Shown here: positions 48,624-60,100 of the stretch, piece by piece
Numbering within the stretch: position 1 is the first letter of the stretch
Layout: each line of letters begins with the position of its first letter
Assembly (NCBI GenBank): GCA_036925085.1
Contig: JAUPFP010000008.1
Coordinates: 5,339,277 to 5,403,276, forward strand
Reading direction: 5' to 3'
Length of the DNA: 64,000 nt
Source of the DNA: Brachycybe producta
Taxonomy: Eukaryota > Arthropoda > Diplopoda > Playtdesmida > Andrognathidae
The notes under the pieces: generated by a model
Told to the model about the DNA's origin: nothing
Seen by the model: only the letters and a program-made list of their open reading frames with translations
Databases searched by the model: none
Translations under genes and position numbers: made by a program

Positions 48624-51600
48624 TGTTGTTGCTGTTGATGATGATGATGATGCTGCTGCTGTTTGTACGGAGCCTCAGATGCTTTCAATTGCATGTGATA
48701 TGCCTGTTCCATGTAATGGTATTGATAACCGTAATGGTAAGCATATTGTTGCTGCATTATTTTCTGTTGCTGTTGCAATTGGTACTCGTGTTGCGCGACA
48801 TGGCTTGGAGGTGGCACCATGTGGCTCGGAGCAGCCACGGCTCCAACCGATCCACCAGCTACAAGCCTTTCCTGACTGTCGATTCGCTCTCCGTTACTAG
48901 CACTACTAGTAGACCTACTACTACTACTACTATTGCGTTCGTTCCAGTGTTTTATAGATTCTTTCGGCGACTTTTCTTCTATCCTCTCCGGATCGACAAC
49001 CTCTTCCTTGATAGGTCGATCAACAACGGGATTGTTATTTCTCGATGCTGGTGGGCTCTGGGTAGACATCGGTGAAACAACATACGGTGGCTGTCCATAA
49101 TACGAATAGACACCGTACGGAGAAAGATTGTGAGTCGGAGTCGAAGGAGTTGCTTCAGGTGCTACTTTCACCTTCACCTCTTCCTTGTCTTTTCCAGACA
49201 CCACCTCCGTGTCCATTGCCGGCGTGGAATCGTTTGCATCCGATATGTCAGAATAGGCAGGACTCTGGACATTCTCGTTGCACGTGTTTCCGTCGGCCGA
49301 AGACGTGTTTAGATCGAGTGGCATGTCAGTGGACAGCCGCTGCGAAACACCCTCTTTTCCTAGAAGATCCGTCATTTTTGAATAGACACTACCATTCATC
49401 TTATCGTGAGCTTCCATTCCAGGAACGCGATGACCTCCACGGTCACGAGAAGACGCGTGTAGAGATGATCCGTACGAAGAACTACCACTCTTCCTTTCAC
49501 GATCTTTATCTCGGTTTTTCTTTCTATGTTTCTGTTTTTCCTTTTTGAGGCAGTCAATAGAAGATCCGACTAAACCAGCAGCGTCACCTCCCATTATACT
49601 CGGCTTTGGTTGAATGGGTTTCAACGACTGAGGAATAGTCGATGCCTGAGCAGCGCCCAGATGAGGAGGAACATTCAATATGGGAGGCGTCGATGCCGAT
49701 AACGACGAGGACGACGACGAAGATGATGACGACGACGACTTCGAAGGCGACGGAACCATTGCCATCGAAGAGTTGGAGGACATAGAAAGGTTAGTGGGCG
49801 ACGTTGTCACAGATTTCATCTTGTACTTATCAAGTTTTTCTTGTTTCACTTTGGTCTTGTCACAAGATATTTGTGGAGAAGTTGGACCAGTCGCACTGCA
49901 AGCCAACGAAGGACTCAACGGATGCGAAATTGGGCCATTAGGCGTGCCGGCTGTTGGGCGCATGCTTCCGACAACCGGAGAAGAGGCAGAAGGAGGCACG
50001 GTGGAACCCATAGAGGGCGCACCGATAGAACAATCGAAACCGAGGGCGGCGCTAGGATGCACATACGGATGGTGGTGATATATCTGCGACGTTGCTCCAA
50101 GGGGCTGCTGCTGCATGGAAACAGCATTTCTTGGTGACTGATGAGGTGGGACGGGTGAAAGCGATGGTGGGGCAGCAGAGGCAGGAACCGGCGACGCCGC
50201 CCTTGTTGAAGAAGAGTTTATCACAGGCATAGAGTTTGACGAAGGCGATGTCACCTTGTTACCGGTTGCAGCACCAACACCATTTTGTGAAACAACGCAG
50301 GTTGGTTGTAATGTGCTTTCAGTTTGCCCCTGAGATCCAATCCCACTACCATTCGTACCAGAGGAGGAGGAGGAGGACTGTCCGAACCGAAGCACACTAC
50401 TACTACTACTGCTGCTACTACTACTACTACTACTACTACTATTCGGACCGTTCGAAACTCCTTTCGAAACATTCACTTTGTTGGAATCTCCGATTGCAAC
50501 ACTGGCCAATGTTCCAAGGTCAGAATTACAAGTTTGAATTGGCGGTAAGACATCTCCATCTGTCTCCATCGGTGACACCGAAGACGCAACAGCAGAATCC
50601 ACCAAAGGTTTCTGATCTGTCGTGATGGAGGCAGCAATTGCAGGTGGCGCGGGAGGTACCTTTCCAGTGAACGGGCGCGGTGATGAACGCAAAGTTTTTT
50701 CTGATGGAGACGGCAATCCAGGACTTTGATCGACGCCTTCCTGTGTACTTTCGTCGTTTTCTGAACTGACGTCTTTCATGTTCTGATCGTCAGGACTGTC
50801 TTCGACTCCGGCGACATTCGAGGCATTCGAATGGTGGGCGTGCGTCTGATGGTACCTCAGTCCATTGATATGCTTATATTTCTTGCTACAGTTCGGTTCG
50901 GGGCACTCGATCAGTACCGGTGACGACGGCTGCTCGGTAGGAGTACCACCGTTAGAACAGGCGGTCGTATTCGTTGGAGTTCCACGCGACTGAGAACGAC
51001 TTCGTTTGCTACTCTTGGCCTCGATCGGCTGCAAAAGTTCCAACTCCATCGGCCTTCCCTTCCTTTTAACTCCTACGATCGGCTGACTTTCCGAAGGTTT
51101 TGCCGGACTCGGAGGTGCAGTAAAACCCGAATTACTCGTCCGCCGTCCCTTCCCGGCATTCCTTAGTTTACTGTGTATCGAAGAACGTGTCTCCGTCGTG
51201 TTTTCGACAGTCGTTGCTGTCGCATTAGCTCGTCCTCTCTTTCCACGCCCTTTAGGCGTTCGAGACTCAACGTCGCTTGTCGGTGACTCGCAAAACCTTT
51301 TTTGACAAAACAAAATGTCTTTCACACATCTTTCGCATATCGTATAGAGACCCATACAAATATGAAAATTTACCTAGGTGGCGCCCAGTCATGTTTGGTA
51401 CAATCCAATAGGGTTCCAACATATGTTTTCCCCCTCCACGTGACGTTTACGACAAGAACACCTATGAAGAAGAAAAAGAAAAACAATCAAACGGTTAATT
51501 AAACGTTTAGGAAAATTATGAGTGAAAGTTTGTTGTTTATTTTGGTAGCACCAATGATCAAAAGATATCTGAAAACAGCGATCGAAATAAAGAGACTGAA

Positions 51601-54105
51601 TTGTTTTAATATTGGCTTCATTTTGAACACAAAAACGAATGGAACAAACAGTTTATTGTTGTCTATGGAAGCGTCGTTTTTAATCAAATAATCGTTATAT
51701 TTTTGCATCTTAACCTAAGAAGCAATTCCATTTTTTAAAAGCTTAATTAAAAGTTAAATTTCAAGAAACAAGTTTCCTCCTCCTTGAATATGTGCTTTAT
51801 ATATAGTAAGACAACCTTTAGAAATCTGATTATTCTGTCTTTCGAGTGTAAAACAAAGAAAAACTAGAAAATGTTTTAGAAACTAGAAGGGTAGCTCAAT
51901 CACTTAGGCCTACACGTTGATATCTTACAACATAAGCTTTGTATGTGTTTAAAAATGACAACTTTAAGCAGACGAAATACTTTTACCTGTAAAAGTTTTA
52001 TTTTGAAATATACCTATATACATAAACCCCCCCCTTCTAGTTTTTAAAACACTTTCATAAATCACCTGTTCCATAACCACGTCTTTTTTTTAACTCCAAA
52101 ATAAACAAAATTGTAACAACAAAATAAATAATCTCTAACCTCCTTCTGTTTCCTGCCAAACGATTCCTTCCAAAGTAACTGTGGTGCCAGGTTCACAAGG
52201 ACCTAAGCATTCTGGTTCCGTAATCGTACCAACACTCGTACCGACGCACATATCTTGCGTTTCTGGCGTCTTTGGAGACGTCCTTCCACTTTCCATCGCC
52301 TTGAAACAAAACAAAAAAAAAACCCTAAAATTAAAAAACCTCTATATTATAGTTGATATTAACAACTAAATAATAAATTGAAACGATTTTCCAATAGAGT
52401 AATTATACAATGTGCGTTTGCCAAATAATCTATAAAAAAGACAAGCTCCACCTACTCCTCCCCTCTTTAGAAAAACAAAACATTTCTCTCTTTCTATCCG
52501 TCACCAGTGCCAAATCATTATTTTGGCTCATGTTTTTTTAATTGTATTCATTTTCATTGAAAAATGAAGTTTTCATAATTATTACAAAAATTAAGACGCT
52601 CAACGAACCATTAAGTCTTTATTTTAATGATGATCACACACACAACTTCTGAAGAAGAAGAAAAGGTTTCCTAACGTAACGTTTTCATTTTATTAGAACT
52701 TTTAATAAACAATATTCAAAGAGGGGAAGAACTGGATCCGGTTGGATAACTAAAGACCAAATTCTAAGAGAACTTGGCACTTGAACCATCAATTTAAGGC
52801 AGCTTTTATACATATATTCAATTTGCTTAAATGTACCTCCGGACGGAGCCACTACAGTGGCTAATATTATGCTTCCATAGACGTTTATGTAGAATTTGGG
52901 ACGCGCAAAAATGTCAGGCGAACTTTTTTAGAACCAACATTACGAGGAGTGGGGGGGGGGGGGACATTCAAATTGTTTTCAAGACTAGAATGGTAAGTTT
53001 TTTTCGGAGCAATTTGAAAATGACCCGTTTTTATGTGTTTTTTCCGTTGATATTTCATGTCAATCAATCATAAAAAAAGTTTTATTTTGAACGATATTAG
53101 TTTCTCTTAATTTTGCTCCTGAAAGTTTTTCTGTTGTTTCTTTGGGTAGTGCTAATGATCAAAAGAAATATTTGAAAACAGCGACCGTAAAAGAAACTAC
53201 ACTTTAATGTTGGCTTCATTATGAACACAAAAAAACAATGAAACAGTTTTCCATGTCTTCGAAGAGCCGTTTTTATTCAAAATATCGTTCGATTTTTTTT
53301 TTGCAATCTAACGAAACAATCAACTTCACTTTTACAGGGTTTTATTATGTTTATTCTCTTGAATTCGGGCCTTAGGATAACATTAACTGATTACCTTAAA
53401 ATGGCTGAATATGTTTATTTTGTTCCCACCCCCCACCCCCCCTCATATGGCGCCACACTACAATGGCTATGCTCCACAGCTGTTTCTTTTTGTACAATTT
53501 GGACGAAAAAACGTCAAACGACCGTTTTTTTTTTATATAAACAACATTATGGAAAAATCCCAATTGTTTTGAAAACTAGAATAGTAAAAGATTATGCTAA
53601 TTGTTTTCATGTCAATTTTATACCAGAAAAATAAAACATTTATAGCAGTTTTTCCATTGATATTTCATAAAAACCTAATTTCTCCTTTCTACACTCCATG
53701 CGTAAACTACGAAAGCTGCGAAATTTCGAATGTATTAATGTTATCATGTAATACTTCCAAATAAATATTAAATACTAGTGGGGTAACCCGTCATAAACGA
53801 GGGGAGCAAAATTCACAGGCAATTGTGCACATGCGCGTCGTTTGTTTCTTTTTTACTCCTTTCATTTCAATTTCAGTCACCCCTCCCACTTTTTCCCCCT
53901 CCACGTTTCTCTCTCCCCCCCTTCTACACTTTCCAACCTTTTCCCCTCTCCAATTTAATATCATGGGGTTCTTGGATGGGAAGGGTGCAACATATAGTTG
54001 ACCTTGAGAAAAAAAAGCTGTTCATTTCTTCATTTATTTAAATTCCGATGTGCTTCAATGGTTGTACAGCGTTACTTCAGACAGATATACTCACACAGAC
54101 CTGGC

Positions 54106-54148
<43 letters not shown>

Positions 54149-57100
54149 TATCGGGGAGGGGGGGGGAATAAAATAAAACTTTTGCTATTACTGTACACGT
54201 GGGTGGGTTTTTCCAAAGAGTTGATTGGGTTTTCTCTTCCTTGTTTTCAACACTTTGTAGACAAATCAACCTTTCTTATTATTTTCTGTTTAAAATAGAT
54301 GGCGGCTAATCAAATGTCGAGATAGAAATCATTTTGGCTGTAGTTTATATATCCCTGGCTTATAAATACTGTACATAATAATTGTAAAAGGATAAGGGAA
54401 TACACAAATTAAATTCCAAGAACGTTGATTGGGTACAAATACAATTATCAAATATAATTATATATATTCGTTTGCCAGAAGGATAAATCTTATCGTCAGG
54501 AAAAATATAAAACTCACATGTAAAAAAGTATGAAGGGTCATTAAGTTAAGATATATAAACGGTATTTAATCACTCTTAGAAGATTATTGACACACTTGTT
54601 ATCGCAATAAGATAAATGACGTCATTTTCGGTAAATAAAATTGATGCGCGCTGTGAGAAGGCATAAACATTAAGGTTAACAGCATAGGAGGAGGAGGAGA
54701 ACATCTTAACTACAAGGATATCAATAGATAACTAAACTAACAAAAATCCAAAAAAAATTTTCTAAAAAAAAAACATTTAACTCAAAATTCTAATTTTTTT
54801 TTATTAAATGAATGATTTTTTTTATTTTAATTGGTTTTATTAATATGATAATAAAATGTAAGAAATTAAGATGTCAGTTAGAAATAGGAGAGAACTTCAA
54901 TTAGCTCCGCCCTTGTTATGACGACCGGCAACTTCTAATTGGTTGGTTACGTAGTCTGACGTCACATGCTCCGCCCTTTTCAACGTCGAACCACACAACA
55001 AACCAATTAGAAGTTGCCGGTCGTCATAACAAGGGCGGAGCCAATCGAAGTCCTCCCCGATTTCTAACTGCCTGTGTTAAGGGGGGCTGCGATTGTTATA
55101 ACTTATAAGTATAAACCCCTCTACTCTAAAACCTTGAATTTTATTTCGGGATGGCGCATGACGTATTCCCGCAGTAGAGTTACGATCGGACCGCCGACGG
55201 TCGGTCGGTTCAATCAAATTATTTTATTAGATAATCATCCAATGACGATTAACGACTGCTCGCTCCATCTTTCAACATCATTCATAAACCACACAACTAG
55301 TAAAAAAGTTATGCAATTGCGTATAAAGAGGACCCCCCCCCCCCCCTTCCCGGTATGGGATAATTAAATGAAAATTCAACCAAATTATGGTCACAAAAAT
55401 AAACAACTATTCATCAAATTTTCTTAAATTGATGAAAGAACATTAATAATATGACGTTGGTGATAATGTTACTTTTAATGTGCAGATTGTCTAGGTAATC
55501 TGCAAAACCACCAACTAGCATAGTGAATCTGCATACTTTAATACATTTTAGGTGTTGAATTTTGCAGATTCACTAGAAGAGGTTGGTTGGTTTTGCAGAT
55601 TGCCTAGGCAATCTGCACATTGACAGTAACGATAATTCACAAGGGAATAAAATTACTTAATTTTTTTAATATCACCATAACTATTAATAACTAGTTAAGT
55701 AACTAACAATAATTAATGCATTTTTTCCAGTGAGTAAAGGAATTCTAGTCCACTATCCAAGATTAATGATTTCTAGTTTTTGGATTGGAAAAGAAAGCCT
55801 AATTATTGACATTGCACTAATTAGAATAAATCTAAATTAAGCGTTTCTATTATCTCGTAAAGCTAAATATAATAATAATAATAATGATTATATTTCTGTC
55901 TTAATTTGTTACTTTGGCAGAAACGCTTATCAATTATTAAAATGAATCAAATTATAAATAAATTTTACTTTAATTATACCGTAAATTATAATACTGGCAA
56001 AAGCAATGGGAAAAAAAAAACCAGTTCTACTCCGTTAAACATTCTTAATTATAACAAACTAGGTAATTACCATAAGAAGGACGGAAACAATTATCACGAA
56101 AACATTCAAGTAATAGAAAAAAAGGAAAGATTTTGCGGGCATTTTGAAAAATACGATTTTCCATTAAAATGTGTTTCATTCCGGAATTTTCAAAGGTACC
56201 ACACACACCACCCCACCCCACAATCGAAACACTCAAATAACTCAATTTTTTTTTCCATTTTGATGAAGAACTTTCACATGACAGGTTTTATAACTCACGG
56301 AAAATTAATTCATAACGCTATTTCATCCCGGAAAACATCGGAATTTTTCCCCTTTATCCAACTTACATTTATCCCATTTTGTTATTTAAAATTGGCTGAA
56401 ACTCTCTTCACAGCAGTCCTATTAATTAGTAGTTAGTAAACTTTTTATTGTTCAAATCGTCACATGTACCGGGTTATAAATACCTAATCAGATAATATTT
56501 AAAACTTTTTCCCGGTTCTGTTAGAGGTATCAGCAGAGCAAGTCATCCAATCACCGTCTTGCAAAAACACAAAATCTAACAACCAACCAACCGACCCAAG
56601 TAGTGGAGTTTCAACTGCCCACTAGCGCCACTACTAGCGACAAAGGGTTCAACACTATAGTGCTGGTGGCACACTGGTAGCAGCAGGAAGGGAGTCACAT
56701 GACCAGCTGGTAGCTGCTAAAGTTGGACATGTTCAACTTCACCAGCCGCTGTTAAAATCACTAGCATCCTGGAGAAAGCAGCTGCTGGTAGCAGTTCACA
56801 CTATACTGCTAGCAGGCTACAACCAGCAGCTGGTAAACCAGCCTAGTGTGAATGCGCTATAAAGCTTTCAGTGAACAGTCACAAATTAGCAAACATTAAA
56901 AATATTAGGACCTACTTATACTCGGGATAGTTCTCATGTGCAGAAAAAAAAACGAGAAAATAGAAATAAACATCAGAATAGTTATCTTTTCTTCGCGATG
57001 AGGAGTTATCTTATCACACACACACAGAAAACACTTCAAGGATTTTTCGAGTTTATAGAAAAGACGAGAAAGAATATTAAGTGGAAGAAGAAATATAAAG

Positions 57101-60100
57101 AATTAATATCCTACTGAAGGACGCCTTCTTATTGGTTGTTAACATGTCATTCCGAGTGACTAACAGAAATCTGCAATCACACAAGACAGATAAATAGAAT
57201 AAAATTAATCGAATTGGATAAATTTCTTTTTTTTTTTTCTTCAGTAGAACTTTTTTCTGCATGTGTGAACTATCAAATTGTCATTTCCGTTTTGTGTTGA
57301 ATACTACGGGGTTTTTATTAAACCAGTTCTTAACAGATAAATAAATTAATAAAAAATTAATTATGCAATAAATTTAGCTTATTTTTTATCAATAAAAATT
57401 TACTTTATTTAGTAATCTTGTTTATTTCGTCATTGCTAAATTTCCTGCTAGATTTTGAGTTATGCTCGCAACGGGATGTCAAGTGCTGCTGCTGGTGGTG
57501 GCGTTGGTCCTTCAAAAAATACACCACAAAGTGACACTTAATCAATAACCCTAAAATCACAGTTGATACTAGCATTACACTAATGAATAATGATCATTCT
57601 AAAGAGGACTTGGAGACATCTTTCTAAAAAAAAAAAAAATGTTGCCGTGCCGTCCTAACCGAAACTAACTGCGCATGTGCAGAGCTAAGGATGCATATCC
57701 AAGTCCTCTGATGCTGCTCAGTTGATTCACCCATCATAATAATTGTGTCCAGACCTGTTCATAAAAATCAATTTTTTTAAATAAAATCGTTATTTTATTT
57801 AAATCGACTTTAAAATAATCGTTTTCAAGGCAAAGATTGTGATTTAATTTATTTTTCAGATATTTCTCCTAAACGTATTTATTCTTGTTGAGTGAATTCA
57901 AGCAACAAGATTTGTGTTGCTTTCGTTGCGCTCAGCTTGTGTTTCTTAATTTACTTTGAATAAAATCAAACATGAGATATTTTCACTGTCTAACAATGTA
58001 GTAAGCTTCTAACTCCAGCTGTTATTAATAATGCTGTTCCAACTTGCAACTAAGCAAACTGCCAAACAACATTCTGAATTTTGTTTTGTTGTTCAGCCCC
58101 CAATTTCGCCACATGACAACCGCCTTGCAAACAAACAAAGACATTGATAACCACGACATTCATAATAAACAAGAATCACTCAAGAAGGCATTAAAATTCC
58201 ATTTAGATAAAAAATAAAACGTGAAAATGTATTTTGATTTCTTTTTTTCTTTAAATAATAAATCATTAATTGATGTTTACAAACAAATCGAATAATAAAT
58301 GTCACATGGTTTTGTACCATCAAAATTCACCTTTCAATTTTAATATAATCCAAAGGTCTTATCTGGGATTCATCAGGATGTTTTTCCTACCTTTTTTTGT
58401 TAACAAACCACACATTGTGTGTTTTACAAGCAGTTGTTTCTTCTACAAACTCACAATTACAGATTTAAAACACTTTTTAAAGAAAAAAAAAACATTTGCA
58501 GTAAATCAATTTTGTTATTTGGCACATTTTTTTTTTTTTAAAAAAAATTTGATTTGAAGGTTTTTATCTTTAAAAAAACAACATTGAAACTTGCAAGTAC
58601 ATTATTATAACGAATTATTACATTTCTATGCTAATGTATCCGTAACTGTACTAATTAGAATGAAACAACATTAAAATTAACCCAAAGTTCTGAAGAACTC
58701 AGCCTCTAACTAGTCTCCCTCACTTGAAGTAAGGCATATATTGTTGTATGACAATTTTTACCACTTCCACCAACCCTTTATTTTTTTAAAAAAAAATTGA
58801 TTAGTTAAAAAAATTCCGGAATTTAAATTAAAACAACTCCACTCCCCGATAATAACGAAAAAATATAAATAGTTAAAAAGAAAGTCGACGAATTCTTAAT
58901 TTTACTTTAATTGTTGTCCAGTGTTAAGATTTTTGTCCAAAATTGAAGTGTATCGCAATAAACATTCAAATTTTGGACAAAAATCTTATCAGTGGTCAAC
59001 AATTAAAGTAAAATTAAGAATTCGTCGACTTTTTTTTAACAATATTTATTTTTTTCGTTATTGGCGGGTAGTGGGGGTTGGTTTTGATTTAACTAATCAA
59101 TTTCTGAGACTGAGAGACTTCATTTACATTGATGGATTTTATCTGACGACACCCCCCCCCCCCCACAATTCACCAAAGAATAAATTATGAACTTGACCAG
59201 TTTGTCAAGAGTCCAGGTCCATCATAAGTCCCAATCAAGTCCCATCATTATTCCCCTTAATGTAATCAGCAGTCTATCGTTTTATTAAGTCTTTATTTGA
59301 TAGCAAAAATGTGCCAAACCAAATTCCAAGTGGATATAAGAAGTAGGGAAGGATATCTATAAAATCTGAACAAAGTTCAGATGATAAGATCGGATTTGGA
59401 ACTGACACATCAAAGTCGGTAATTTGCCGACTGTGTCTGTGAGATCTATCAGTCGAGACCTGCCGATTTAGTCAATCCACCAAATTTAGAAGAGAACAAC
59501 TAGATTGACAACAGACCAGATCCATCTCTGAACAGGCAAAAGTGATCCTTCAAATTTACCAGGACGAGCCTGCGGTGCCCAACTTTACTGTACTACGTTC
59601 AATAAGGGGGGGGGGGGGGCAGAACGGCTTATTGCGATCCATCAGATCTGATCCGTTTATGAATGGCTAAATAGGAAGAAAACTGGACAGTTGGAGATCA
59701 GATCTGCTATCTGATCGCAAATATTCAGCTAGCTAACAAAGAGACGACTATGCGCGATGTATGCAAAATGTATAACTTAACTTGTGAAACAAATTCTGAT
59801 TCATTTGTTTGCACATTTTTCACTTTTATGCTTGTGCACGGTGGTCGTCCTCCATCTTGAATTTGTATACAGGGAGGGACTCATTTTCAGGACGCGAATA
59901 TAAACAGCAGCTGCTCGCTCACACTGTGTCATATACCAACTTAAAAGTCACACAAAAATAAAATAATAATCAGAAATACCCACCCTAGTCCCGTTTTCAA
60001 TACGTCTTTCATTATTTCAAACAGTGTTTATAGCCTTATTTTCAGAAATGATTCAAATAAACATAATTTACATGGACTAGCAAAGCCGACAATAAACATT

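Noticed and set aside
48458..49075. Leu-rich plus-strand frame
   Set aside because: It is the antisense of the polyQ tract in the ZNF608/609 homologue.
55906..56436. 176-codon plus-strand frame in the large intron
   Set aside because: Asn/Lys/Ile-rich composition as expected from AT-rich non-coding DNA; no motif or conserved start.
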